Positions 15,733-24,858 of a stretch of 64,000 nt of DNA are shown here, piece after piece. Positions within the stretch are counted from its first letter, which is position 1; each line of letters opens with the position of its first letter. The notes under the pieces were generated by a model, which saw only the letters and a program-made list of their open reading frames with translations, was not told where the DNA came from and searched no databases. The stretch lies in NCBI GenBank assembly GCA_046327715.1, contig JAXLXY010000004.1:228500-292499 (forward strand), read 5' to 3'. The translations under genes and the position numbers were made by a program. The stretch is from JADJOM01 sp046327715 (GTDB lineage Bacteria > Gemmatimonadota > Gemmatimonadetes > Gemmatimonadales > GWC2-71-9).

Positions 15733-16971
15733 CTATTCCACCACCACCCCCAGCCACAGCAGGGCTCCTGCCAGCGCGAACGCCGCGGTCGTGACCAGCG
15801 CCACCGGCCAGCCGAAGGCATCCACGGTGAGCGGCACCAGCAGCGCCCCGATGCCCCCCACGACATTGCCGGCGGTATTGAGCACCCCGCAGGCCGCCGC
15901 CGAATCGCGCCCCGCCACGGCCACCGTGGCGGCCCAGTACACCGGGTCGGTGGCCTGCTGGAACCCGAGGCAGGCCGACAGCAGGGCCACCGCCGCGAGC
16001 GGCGCCTCCGCGCGCGCCACCGCGAAGATCAGCGCGCCGGCGCAGAGCAGGCTCACCAGCGCCGGCCAGCGGCAGCCGAACGTGACGCCCCGCCGGCGCG
16101 AGAGCCGGTCGCTGACGTAGCCGCCCGCCAGCGCGCCGAAGGCCCCGACGATCCACGGTGCGGCGGCGTACCAGCCGCCCTGCAGCAGGGTGAACCGGCG
16201 CTCCTCCACCAGGTAGATGACCAGCCAGTTGAAGAAGAAGTAGAAGAGGTAGTTGCTGCAGAAGTAGCTCAGCGTCAGCAGCCGCAGGTTGCGGTTGCGG
16301 AGCAGGCCCCGCCAGGCGCCCGGGGGCGGCGGCGCCGCCTCCCCCGCCGATCGCTCCCCCGCGATGTACGCCGCCTCGGCCGCGGAGACGCGGCGATGCT
16401 CGGCGGGATGGTCGCGGTAGTACCACCACCAGATGCCCGCGAAGGCGAACGCGACCGGCGCCGTCAGCAGGAACGACGGCCGCCATCCCAGCGTCACCAC
16501 CAGCCAGCCGATCAGCGGGCCGGCGGCCGCCGAGCCGAAGGCCGCGCCGGCGTTGGTCACCGCGTTGGGCAGCCCCCAGGCCGAAACCGGGAACCAGAGC
16601 CGGATCGTGGCGCCCCCGACGATCGGGAACAGCGGCGCCTGCGCGGCGCCCATCAGGAAGCGAAGCATGGCCAGCAGTCCCACCAGGGCCAGCGGGGGCA
16701 GCACCGCCGCCCCGGGCAGCACGCCCGGGAGCAGGTTGCAGACCCCCCACGCTGCCACCACCAGCGTCAGGGCGCGCCGGGCGCCGAGCCGGTCGCCGAG
16801 CAGGCCGCCCGGGAACTGGAACAGGGCGTACCCCCAGGCAAAGGCGCCGAGCACCATGCCGAGCTGGACCCGGGAGAAGCGGAGGTCATCGGCGAGGGCC
16901 TCGCCGGCGACCGACATGTTGATCCGGAGGATGTAGGCGATGAAGCTCGCCACGCAGGCGAGACCGATCAT
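15733..16971 (-). CDS. MFS transporter, ACS (organic anion) family
   Basis: Inner-membrane carrier of 412 residues with 12 predicted helices. FAWGYALFQFPGGLLGDRLGARR is the helix 2-3 signature of the anion:cation symporter group (hexuronates, phthalates, other organic acids). A central cytoplasmic loop of about 35 residues (AAEAAYIAGERSAG) divides the two halves, and GYVSDRLSRRRG repeats the signature in the second half. The start is taken at ATG 16971; the frame continues upstream without a stop (RRPERSGVRWE) so the true N-terminus may be slightly longer. It stands between the hydrolase and a sensor kinase on the same strand. Confidence 0.88.
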   Translation of the reverse strand: MIGLACVASFIAYILRINMSVAGEALADDLRFSRVQLGMVLGAFAWGYALFQFPGGLLGDRLGARRALTLVVAAWGVCNLLPGVLPGAAVLPPLALVGLLAMLRFLMGAAQAPLFPIVGGATIRLWFPVSAWGLPNAVTNAGAAFGSAAAGPLIGWLVVTLGWRPSFLLTAPVAFAFAGIWWWYYRDHPAEHRRVSAAEAAYIAGERSAGEAAPPPPGAWRGLLRNRNLRLLTLSYFCSNYLFYFFFNWLVIYLVEERRFTLLQGGWYAAAPWIVGAFGALAGGYVSDRLSRRRGVTFGCRWPALVSLLCAGALIFAVARAEAPLAAVALLSACLGFQQATDPVYWAATVAVAGRDSAAACGVLNTAGNVVGGIGALLVPLTVDAFGWPVALVTTAAFALAGALLWLGVVVE

Positions 16972-17070
16972 CTCCCAGCGGACGCCGGAGCGTTCGGGAC
17001 GGCGGGGGCCTGTCAGGCGGGGGCTCGGCGGTGAGGGGTGACCGCAATCTACCCCGCGCCGGCCGCCCGG

Positions 17071-18633
17071 CTAGCGCGGGGAGGGGGGACGGAGCGCGCC
17101 GCTGATGGCCCGGGCCAGCTCGGTGAGGAGCACCGGCTTCATCAGCACCTCGCGCACCCCGCAGCTCTGCAACGCCTCCGCCCCGATCTCCTCGACGTGC
17201 CCGGTGGTGAGCACCACGGGGATGCCGGGGCGGGTCCGGGCGATCTCCGCCGCGAGCTCGAGCCCGGTGCGGTCGGGCATCGTGCAGTCGGTGATCACCA
17301 GGTCGTAGCTGTAGGGATCGGCGCGGAACAGCGCCAGCGCCTGGCCGCCGGAGGTTGCCACGGTCACGGTGTAGCCCAGGCCTTCCAGTCGCCGCTGCCC
17401 CAGCCGGGCCAGGGGCGGCTCGTCGTCCACGAACAGGATCCGTTCTCCGGCCCCGGGCGTGGCCTCGGGGTCGGCCGTCACCGGCTCGGTGAGCACCGCC
17501 TCGACGGCCGGGAAGTAGCAGCGGACCTCGGTGCCCTCGTGCAGGGTGCTGGTAAGCCGCACCGCGCCGTCGTGGCTCTTCATGATGCCGTGCACCATGG
17601 CCAGGCCGAGGCCGGTGCCCGCGCCGGCGGGCTTGGTGGTGAAGAAGGGGTCGAACACCCGGGAGACCACGGCGGGATCGATGCCGCAACCGGTGTCGCG
17701 CACCGTGAGGAGGGCGTACGGCCCCTCGTGCAGGTCGGGGTTGGCGCGGGCGATGCTGTCGCGGACGTACAGCGGCTCCACCACGATGCTGAGCGATCCG
17801 CCCTCCGCCATGGCGTGCGCGGCGTTGGTGCACAGGTTCATGAGCACCTGGTGGACCGAGGTCGGGTCGGCCATCACCGGCGGGGCGTCGGGCCGGATGT
17901 CGAGCCGGATGTCGATCGTGCTGGGAATCGTGGAGCGGAGCAGGCCGGTGACCTCGTCGATCGAGGCGCTGAGCCGGACCGGCTGCCGCACCGACTCGGA
18001 GCGGCGGCTGAAGGTGAGGATGCGGTCCACCAGCTGTCGGCCGCGGTCGGCATAGGTTCGCAGCTGCGCCAGGTCCGCGGCCTCGGGCCGTCCCTGCACC
18101 GGCTTGGCCAGCAGCTCGGCGTACCCGATGATGCCGTTGAGGATGTTGCGGAAGTCGTGCGCGATGCCGCCGGCCAGCGTGCCGACGGCCTCCAGCTTCT
18201 GCGACTGCCGCAGCTGCTCCTCGAGTTCCCGCCGGTTCCGTTCCGCCTCCACCCGCGCGCTGATGTCCACCACTGAGGCCAGGACGAACAGCCCCTCCTC
18301 GGTGATCACGGGCGTCAGGCCGACCTCCAGCGGGACCTCGGTGCCGTCCTTGCGCCGCCCGTGCAGCTCGCGCCCCGCGCCCATCGCGCGGACCTTCGGG
18401 CTGGTGGTGAAGTCGCGGCGGTCCTGGGAGTGGTGGCCGTGGAAGCGGGCGGGCACGAGCAGCTCCACCGGCTTGCCGAGCAGCTCCTCGCGCACGTACC
18501 CGAACAGCCGCTCGATCTCGCGGTTGACCAGCACGATCTGTCCCTCGGCATCGCTCATCAGGATGCCGCTCGGGGACGACTCGACGGCGGCGCGAAGCCG
18601 CTGGTCGGTGGTGCGGGTCGGATCAGGGTGCAT
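17071..18633 (-). CDS. Hybrid PAS sensor histidine kinase with receiver domain
   Basis: Soluble sensor kinase of 520 residues with no membrane helix or signal peptide. Domains: PAS ~10-128 (GILMSDAEGQIVLVNREIERLFGY), HisKA with His159 in GGIAHDFRNILNGI, ATPase ~235-385 (NLCTNAAHAM, DTGCGI, GTGLGLAMVHGI), and a C-terminal receiver with ILFVDDEPP, Asp449 in DLVITDCTMPD and Lys in EVLMKPV. No DNA-binding output domain is attached, so it is probably a phosphorelay component. A possible -10 element TATGAT lies at 18681-18686 (minus strand). Confidence 0.93.
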   Translation of the reverse strand: MHPDPTRTTDQRLRAAVESSPSGILMSDAEGQIVLVNREIERLFGYVREELLGKPVELLVPARFHGHHSQDRRDFTTSPKVRAMGAGRELHGRRKDGTEVPLEVGLTPVITEEGLFVLASVVDISARVEAERNRRELEEQLRQSQKLEAVGTLAGGIAHDFRNILNGIIGYAELLAKPVQGRPEAADLAQLRTYADRGRQLVDRILTFSRRSESVRQPVRLSASIDEVTGLLRSTIPSTIDIRLDIRPDAPPVMADPTSVHQVLMNLCTNAAHAMAEGGSLSIVVEPLYVRDSIARANPDLHEGPYALLTVRDTGCGIDPAVVSRVFDPFFTTKPAGAGTGLGLAMVHGIMKSHDGAVRLTSTLHEGTEVRCYFPAVEAVLTEPVTADPEATPGAGERILFVDDEPPLARLGQRRLEGLGYTVTVATSGGQALALFRADPYSYDLVITDCTMPDRTGLELAAEIARTRPGIPVVLTTGHVEEIGAEALQSCGVREVLMKPVLLTELARAISGALRPPSPR

Positions 18634-18760
18634 GCTCGGGGATCCGGCGGATGGCGTGAGGGGGGCGCGCTCCCTTCACTATCATACGTGATCAGGCGTT
18701 GCCCGCTAGGACACGAGAATGAGGCACCCGGCAGAAGTGTCCGCCGGGAGGCCGGGAATA

Positions 18761-19927
18761 CTACTGCATGTAGTGCCGTTCGGGGTTGGACTCTCCGAGA
18801 ATCGGGCGCGTGATGCGGAACCCGCCAATGTCCGACGGGGTGGTGCCGGCCAGCGCCAGCTCGCTCAGGATCCGCCCGATCACCGACGCGAACTTGAAGG
18901 CGTGCCCTGCCCCGATGGCCACCACGATGTCGTCGTGGCCCGGTACCCGGTCGATGACGAAGTCGCGGTCGGGCGTCAGGGTGTACAGGCAGGTCTTGGT
19001 GTAGAGCACCGGGCCCAGGGCGCGCGGCAGATGCCGCTCGGCCCAGGCGTGCACCCGCGCGAAGTTCTCCGGGTCGGGCTCGAAGCTGCGGCCGTCCGCC
19101 GTGGTGGGCCGGCCGCCGGCATCCTGCGCGATCTTCGTGGCCGCCTCGCCGAAGACCGGGAAGCCGTAGTAGCAGGGATCATCCATCCAGATCCACACCG
19201 GGAAGCGGCCCGGCGCGAACTCCCGCAGGTGCGGGGTGGCGTAGTAGGTCACCTGCTCCTGGGTGACCTCGAGTGGCAGGGGCTGGCCCAGCATGCCGAG
19301 GATGACGTTGCTCCAGGGCCCCGCCGCCACCACCAGCTTGCGACAGCGGTAGGCCACGCCACCCGCCACCACCTCGACCTCGCCACCCACGCTGCGCACC
19401 GCCGTGACCGGGGCCTGGTCGCGCAGGGTGGCGCCATGCTCGCGGGCCATGCGCTGGTGCGCGGCGTTGGCGCGGGCGGCCATGGCGATCCCGCCGTCCT
19501 CCTGGAAGATCCCGTGGCAGTCGTCGCTGATGGCGAACTGGGGAAACCGCCGCCGGATCTCGGCGGCATCGAGGTGCTCGAACGGGACCCGCTCCGCGGT
19601 GAGGCTGGCGAGGTAGGGATCGAGCGGGATCCGGCTGTCGCGGGGGGCCAGGTCCAGCCCGCCGCACTTGAGGATGCAGGCCTCCCGGGCGTCGGCCTCG
19701 AGCAGGGCCCACGATTCGTAGGCCCGCCGGGCCAGCCGGACGTAGGCCGGGGTGTGGTAGGAGAGCCGGATGATCCGGGAGTGGTCCTGCGATTCGCCAC
19801 GGACGTGGCCCAGCTCGAACTGCTCGAGGCCGAGGACGTCGCGGCCGGCGCCGCGGGCCAGCCAGTAGGCGGCGCTGCTGCCGAGGCCGCCGAGGCCGAG
19901 CGCGATGTAGTCGTAGTCGGTGCGCAT
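18761..19927 (-). CDS. Monomeric sarcosine oxidase / N-methyltryptophan oxidase-like flavoenzyme
   Basis: Oxidises a secondary amine (sarcosine or an N-methyl amino acid), producing formaldehyde and hydrogen peroxide; 388 residues. FAD motif GLGGLGSSAAYWLARG near the N-terminus, arginine-rich SQDHSRIIRLSYH, and KTCLYTLTPDRDFVID, in which the Cys is at the position of the covalent flavin attachment of monomeric sarcosine oxidase. The long open frame to 20227 is ignored because homology starts at MRTDYDYIALG (ATG 19927). It is transcribed away from the IclR regulator, which is its likely controller. Confidence 0.9.
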   Translation of the reverse strand: MRTDYDYIALGLGGLGSSAAYWLARGAGRDVLGLEQFELGHVRGESQDHSRIIRLSYHTPAYVRLARRAYESWALLEADAREACILKCGGLDLAPRDSRIPLDPYLASLTAERVPFEHLDAAEIRRRFPQFAISDDCHGIFQEDGGIAMAARANAAHQRMAREHGATLRDQAPVTAVRSVGGEVEVVAGGVAYRCRKLVVAAGPWSNVILGMLGQPLPLEVTQEQVTYYATPHLREFAPGRFPVWIWMDDPCYYGFPVFGEAATKIAQDAGGRPTTADGRSFEPDPENFARVHAWAERHLPRALGPVLYTKTCLYTLTPDRDFVIDRVPGHDDIVVAIGAGHAFKFASVIGRILSELALAGTTPSDIGGFRITRPILGESNPERHYMQ

Positions 19928-19997
19928 GGGGGCGGGGAAGGTGGGGGGCGCGGGCGTCCCGCGCCAGAGGGGACCCGTCACAGGCCGGAACGGGGTC

Positions 19998-20052
19998 TTG
20001 ACGTCGCGGCGATTGGCGAGAACCTTAGTCCACATAGTGAAACCCCATTCCA
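19998..20052. promoter_or_regulatory. Divergent control region with IclR-like palindrome
   Basis: TTGACG at 19998-20003 may be a -35 element for iclR. TGAAA-CCCCA-TTCCA at 20038-20052 is an interrupted palindrome (4 of 5 arm bases match), similar in shape to IclR-family operators, placed just before the regulator's start and between the divergent genes. Assignment is by position and symmetry only. Confidence 0.35.
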
Positions 20053-20057
20053 TTGCT

Positions 20058-20885
20058 GTGCCCTCCGCGCGCCCGGGCGGTACCCAGACGGTGACGCGGG
20101 CCTTCGCCATCCTCCGGGTGTTCAGCGACGCGCGGCGCGAGTGGACCCTGGCCGACTTGTCCCGGACCCTCGGGTTCACCAAGCCGACCACCCTCCGCCT
20201 GCTCGGCGTGCTCGAGCGGGAGGGCATGGTGCAGCGGAGCCGTCCGGGCGGGAGCTATCGGCTGGGGCCGCGGGCCATCGAGCTGGGCGCGCTGGCCCAG
20301 CGGTCGACCGACTTCCAGTCGATCGCGCGGCCGGAGCTGGAACGGCTGGCATGGACCGCCGGCGAGACGGTGAGCCTCGAGATGCTCGCCGGCACCGAGA
20401 TCCTGGTGCTCGACGAGGTCCGGGGCCGGCGGCAGGGGAGCTGGGGGGAGTTCGTCGGGGCGCGCTGGCCGGCGCACGCAGCCGCCACGGGCAAGGTGCT
20501 GCTGGCGGCGGCACGGGCGGAGCGGAGTGACGCGTGGCGGCAGTTTCTCGCCGCCACCCGGGGTCGGCTGCCGCGCTTCACGCCGCGGACCATCGTGTCG
20601 ATGTCCCGGCTCGGCGAGGAGCTGACCCAGGTGCTGCGCCGCGGGTACGCCACCGCGATCGAGGAGCTGGAGCCGGGCTACGCCGCGATCGGGGCGCCGA
20701 TCGAGAACCACACCGGGCGCACCGTGGCGGCGCTCTGCCTCGGGGCGCAGGCGTCGCGGCTCACCCGGGACCGTCGGGCGGTGCTGCAGCGCGCGCTGGT
20801 CGAGACGGCGCGGCGCATCTCGGTGCAGCTCGGTGCCAACGCCGTGCTGCGCCCGGCGCCGCTGGCGGAGGCGCGGCGCGGGTGA
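20058..20885 (+). CDS. IclR-family transcriptional regulator
   Basis: Helix-turn-helix regulator of ~275 residues. N-terminal winged helix: TVTRAFAILRVFSD, LADLSRTLGFTKPTTLRLLGVLEREGMV. C-terminal effector domain from about residue 90 (GARWPAHAAATGKVLLA, EELEPGYAAIGAPIENHTGR). The start is uncertain: GTG 20058 gives the family-like N-terminus, GTG 20037 is an alternative, and neither has a good Shine-Dalgarno, so a leaderless message is possible. The stop overlaps the cyanophycinase GTG (GTGA). It heads an operon with cyanophycinase and SusC/SusD and faces the amine oxidase gene, so both may be its targets. Confidence 0.9.
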   Translation: MPSARPGGTQTVTRAFAILRVFSDARREWTLADLSRTLGFTKPTTLRLLGVLEREGMVQRSRPGGSYRLGPRAIELGALAQRSTDFQSIARPELERLAWTAGETVSLEMLAGTEILVLDEVRGRRQGSWGEFVGARWPAHAAATGKVLLAAARAERSDAWRQFLAATRGRLPRFTPRTIVSMSRLGEELTQVLRRGYATAIEELEPGYAAIGAPIENHTGRTVAALCLGAQASRLTRDRRAVLQRALVETARRISVQLGANAVLRPAPLAEARRG

Positions 20886-21775
20886 GGGCCGGCGCGCTGC
20901 TGCTCCTCGCGCTGGCCGCGGCGCCGGCCCTGGCCGGCCAGGCCCGCGGGCACCTGCTGATCGTCGGGGGCGGCAGCCAGCCCGACGCGCTGGTCACCCG
21001 GTTCGTGGCGCTGGCGGGCGGGCCCGGCCGGGCGCGCATCGCGGTGGTCCCGATGGCCAGCGAGGAGCCGGTGGAGACCGGCGAGGAGAAGGCGGCGCAG
21101 TTGCGGGAGTTCGGCGCCGAGGCCACGGTGCTCAACCTGAGCCGGGCCGAGGCGGCCGACAGCGCAGTGGCGGGGCGGCTCGAGGGGATCACCGGCATCT
21201 GGTTCACCGGCGGCGACCAGGTGCCGCTGGCCGCGGTCCTCGGCGGCACCCCGGCGCTGGCCGCCATGCAGCGGCGGTACCGCGCGGGGGCGGTGGTGGG
21301 CGGCACGTCGGCGGGAGCGGCGATCATGGGCGACTCCATGCTCACCGGCAACCAGCGCCGCCCCGACAGCCTGGGCTACTACGGCGACGAGTATCCCGAG
21401 ATCGCCCGGCGCACCATCGAGGTGGTGCCGGGGCTCGGGTTCCTGCCCGCCGCGATCGTGGACCAGCACTTCCTGCGGCGGGAGCGGCAGAACCGCCTGC
21501 TGGCGGTGATCCTGGAGCGCCCCGGGTTCCTGGGCGTGGGCATCGACGAGGGGACCGCCCTGGAGGTGGGCCCCGACGGGCGCTGGCGGGTGCTCGGGCG
21601 GAGCAGCGTGGTGGTGTACGACGCGCGGCGGGCGGGGCGCAGCGCCCCGGACGGCGCGCTGGGCGGGACGGACATCCGGCTTCACGTGCTGCCGCCCGGC
21701 AGCACCTTCGACCCGCGGACGGGGCGTGGACACCTCCCCGGCGCGGCGGCAGTGGCGGGCTCGCGCGGTCCCTGA
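20882..21775 (+). CDS. Secreted cyanophycinase (peptidase family S51)
   Basis: Exopeptidase expected to cut cyanophycin (Asp backbone with beta-linked Arg) to beta-Asp-Arg dipeptides. 297 residues from GTG 20882. Signal peptide ALLLLALAAAPALAGQA, so it acts outside the cytoplasm. Nucleophile Ser143 in GGTSAGA, preceded by GIWFTGGDQ; IVDQHFLRRERQNRLL is the family's conserved His region. The start overlaps the stop of iclR and the SusC gene starts 24 bases after its stop, so enzyme and importer are made together. A related S51 dipeptidase on other isoaspartyl peptides cannot be excluded, but the DQHF segment favours cyanophycinase. Confidence 0.85.
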   Translation: MRAGALLLLALAAAPALAGQARGHLLIVGGGSQPDALVTRFVALAGGPGRARIAVVPMASEEPVETGEEKAAQLREFGAEATVLNLSRAEAADSAVAGRLEGITGIWFTGGDQVPLAAVLGGTPALAAMQRRYRAGAVVGGTSAGAAIMGDSMLTGNQRRPDSLGYYGDEYPEIARRTIEVVPGLGFLPAAIVDQHFLRRERQNRLLAVILERPGFLGVGIDEGTALEVGPDGRWRVLGRSSVVVYDARRAGRSAPDGALGGTDIRLHVLPPGSTFDPRTGRGHLPGAAAVAGSRGP

Positions 21776-21799
21776 AATTCCTCACGGGAGGTGTTTGGT

Positions 21800-24700
21800 A
21801 TGCAGTCCTGGCGACGTTGGTCACACGCCCTCTTCGGCGGCGCGCTGCTGCTGGTGCTCGGCTGGGCACCCGCCGCGGCACAGTCGATCAAGGGCACGGT
21901 GACGGATTCGGCCAACCAGCGGCCGCTGGAAGGGGCGCTGGTCTCGGTGGTCGGCACCAACAAGCGGGCGATGACCAAGGCGAACGGCGAGTACGAGCTG
22001 ACCGACGTGGCCGCCGGCACCCTGCTGGTGCGGGTCCAGATGATCGGCTACGCCCCGGCCGCGCGGCGGATCGCGCTGGCGGCGGGCGATGACGCGACCG
22101 TGGACTTCGCGCTGGTGCTCAAGCCCATCGAGCTGGAGGAGATGGTCTCGATCGGCTACGGCACCGTGGCCCGCGACAACCTGAGCACCGCGGTCAGCAC
22201 CGTCTCCGCCGAGGAGGTCAACGGGCAGGCCAACGCCAGCGCCGATGCGGCGCTCGCGGGCCGGGCGCCCGGTGTGCAGGTGATCCAGAACGCGGGCAAC
22301 CCCGGCAACGCGATCAGCGTGCGGGTGCGTGGTACCGCCTCGATCACCGCCAACAACCAGCCGCTCTACGTGGTCGACGGCGTGCCGGTCATCTCCGAGG
22401 ACCTCTCGCAGCTCGGCCTCGGCGGCCAGGGCATCCGGGCGATCACCGGCCTGAGCGCCGAGGACATCGCGTCGATCGACGTGCTCAAGGACGCCGCCTC
22501 GGCCTCGATCTACGGCTCCCGCGGCTCCAACGGCGTGGTGCTCATCACCACCAAGCGCGGCCAGGAAGGGCGCGGCACGGTCACCTTCAGCAGCTACTAC
22601 GGCAGCCAGAGCGTGCTGAAGAAGATCGACCTGCTCAACGGGCCGCAGTACCTCGAGTACATGCGCGAGGCGGCGGCCAACGACGGCTACGACCCGGATG
22701 ACTGGTTCCCCGCCACCGGCGCCAACACCGACTGGCAGGACGAGGTCTTCCGGACCGCCCCGATCAGCGGCGCCGAGATCGCCGCCGCCGGCGGCACCGA
22801 CCGGATCCGCTACCGGGTCTCCGGCTCCTGGTTCGACCAGAAGGGCGTGGTCATCACCTCGGCGTACCGCCGCCTCGGCGGCCGTGCCAACCTCGACTTC
22901 CAGGCCACCCCCCGGCTGTTCATCACCACCGGCCTGGCGCTCACCGGCGAGCGGAACAACCGCATCGAGGCCGACGACAACCTCGAGGGCATCGTCGGCA
23001 ACGCCATCGCCCACGAGCCCTACTTCCCGGTGCGCCAGCCCGACGGCCGCTTCACCAGCATCGCCGACGGCATGGCGTACGTGAACACGCTGGACCTGGC
23101 GGCGCACAACACCACCAAGGCGCTCACCAACACGGTGCTGGCCAACATCGAGGCGCGCTACGACCTGGGCCATGGCCTGCAGCTGACCGGCCGGGCCGGC
23201 GCCGACATCTACGGCCTGACCGAGGAGCAGTACCAGTCGCCGCTGGTGCCGGGCTCCGACGGCGCCAAGTACGGCGGCGTGGCCAAGCGGGGCTACTCCA
23301 ACGGCCGCCGCTACGTCTTCGACGCCTTCCTCAACTACGACCGCAGCTGGGGCGGCCGGCACCAGCTGAGCCTCACCGGCGGCGGCAGCATCGAACGGAG
23401 CCGCACCGACAACAGCTTCATCCGCGGTGAGATCCTGACCGACGAGAAGCTGCACCAGGTGAGCAACGCGACCAACGCCACCCAGTTCTCCGGCACCTTC
23501 GCCGAGAACGCGCTGGTGTCGTACCTGGGCCGCGTCAACTACACCCTCGATGGCAAGTACCTCCTGGGCCTGGCCTTCCGGCGCGACGGCGCGTCGGTGT
23601 TCGGCCCCGACAACCGCTACGGCTTCTTCCCCGGCGGCTCGGCCGCCTGGATCCTGAGCCGCGAGGGCTTCCTGGCCAACAGCCGCACGGTCAGCCTGCT
23701 CAAGCTGCGGGCCAGCCTGGGCCGCACCGGCAACCAGGGCCTGGGCAACTATCCGTACCAGAGCACCTACTGCACCGCCAACTACGGTGACGAGCCGGGC
23801 TACTACCCCTGCAACCTGGGCAACACCGCCCTGGGCTGGGAGAAGACCACCCAGACCAACCTCGGCTTCGACCTGGAGCTGTGGAACGGCCGCGCGGCCT
23901 TCACCGCCGACTGGTACAACAAGTCGACCACCGACCTGCTGCTGAGCCGCCCCATCCCGGGCAGCAGCGGCTACACCTCGTTCACCGACAACATCGGCGC
24001 CATGCGGAACCGCGGCCTGGAACTGGTGTTCACCGCGGTGCCGCTGCAGCCCACCCGGGCCGACGGCCTGCGGCTGGTGTCGACGCTCAACCTGTCGTTC
24101 AACCGGAACCAGGTCACCGCGCTCTACAACGACCAGCCCTTCTCCACCGGGTACTACGACATGAACCGCGTGGCGGTGGGCCACCCGCTGGGCGAGTTCC
24201 ACGCCTACAAGTTCCTCGGCGTGGACCCGACCACCGGTGACGCGATCTACAAGGACACCAACAACGACGGCAACATCACCACCGAGGACAAGACCTTCGT
24301 GGGCAACCCCTGGCCGGACTACACCGGCGGCCTGACCACCACGCTCAGCTGGAAGCGGTTCGACCTCACCGGCTTCTTCCAGTTCAGCAAGGGCAACAAG
24401 GTGTTCAACGGGATGCGGGTCTTCTCGGACGAGGGCGGGTACAACTACGACAACAAGTTCAGCGACGTCCTCGACCGCTGGCAGCAGGCCGGCGACAAGA
24501 CCGACCAGCCGCGGGCCAGCTTCGACGGCACCTCGGGGGCCCGCCTCATCTCCTCGCGCATGATCGAGGACGGGTCGTACATCCGCCTGCAGGACCTGAC
24601 CCTGGGCTACCAGCTGCCCGAGGCCGTGGCCGCCAGCATGCGGCTCTCGAGCGCGCGGCTCTACGTCCGCGGCCAGAACGTCTTCACCAGCACCGATTAC

Positions 24701-24820
24701 AGCGGCTACAACCCCGAAGTCAACAGCAACGGCTCCACCGCCAGCGCCTCGCTGGCCACCGACTTCTACGCCTACCCGGTGGCCCGCACCTGGTCCTTCG
24801 GCATCCAGGCGGGGTGGTAA
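21800..24820 (+). CDS. SusC/RagA-type TonB-dependent outer-membrane receptor
   Basis: Outer-membrane importer of 1006 residues. ATG 21800 follows GGAGGTG at good spacing. Signal peptide to AAAQ (~28), then a carboxypeptidase-regulatory-like domain (IKGTVTDSANQRPLEGALVSV, ~30-115), plug domain (GYGTVARDNLSTAVSTVSAEE, GSRGSNGVVLITTKRG), then a 22-strand barrel with typical SusC endings (LKLRASLGRTGNQGLG, SSARLYVRGQNVFTSTDYSG). The partner SusD lipoprotein follows. With cyanophycinase directly upstream, the likely cargo is a peptide rather than a glycan (inference). Confidence 0.94.
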   Translation: MQSWRRWSHALFGGALLLVLGWAPAAAQSIKGTVTDSANQRPLEGALVSVVGTNKRAMTKANGEYELTDVAAGTLLVRVQMIGYAPAARRIALAAGDDATVDFALVLKPIELEEMVSIGYGTVARDNLSTAVSTVSAEEVNGQANASADAALAGRAPGVQVIQNAGNPGNAISVRVRGTASITANNQPLYVVDGVPVISEDLSQLGLGGQGIRAITGLSAEDIASIDVLKDAASASIYGSRGSNGVVLITTKRGQEGRGTVTFSSYYGSQSVLKKIDLLNGPQYLEYMREAAANDGYDPDDWFPATGANTDWQDEVFRTAPISGAEIAAAGGTDRIRYRVSGSWFDQKGVVITSAYRRLGGRANLDFQATPRLFITTGLALTGERNNRIEADDNLEGIVGNAIAHEPYFPVRQPDGRFTSIADGMAYVNTLDLAAHNTTKALTNTVLANIEARYDLGHGLQLTGRAGADIYGLTEEQYQSPLVPGSDGAKYGGVAKRGYSNGRRYVFDAFLNYDRSWGGRHQLSLTGGGSIERSRTDNSFIRGEILTDEKLHQVSNATNATQFSGTFAENALVSYLGRVNYTLDGKYLLGLAFRRDGASVFGPDNRYGFFPGGSAAWILSREGFLANSRTVSLLKLRASLGRTGNQGLGNYPYQSTYCTANYGDEPGYYPCNLGNTALGWEKTTQTNLGFDLELWNGRAAFTADWYNKSTTDLLLSRPIPGSSGYTSFTDNIGAMRNRGLELVFTAVPLQPTRADGLRLVSTLNLSFNRNQVTALYNDQPFSTGYYDMNRVAVGHPLGEFHAYKFLGVDPTTGDAIYKDTNNDGNITTEDKTFVGNPWPDYTGGLTTTLSWKRFDLTGFFQFSKGNKVFNGMRVFSDEGGYNYDNKFSDVLDRWQQAGDKTDQPRASFDGTSGARLISSRMIEDGSYIRLQDLTLGYQLPEAVAASMRLSSARLYVRGQNVFTSTDYSGYNPEVNSNGSTASASLATDFYAYPVARTWSFGIQAGW

Positions 24821-24858
24821 CCATGACGACCATGACCCAGCTCCCGAAAGGCGCTCGC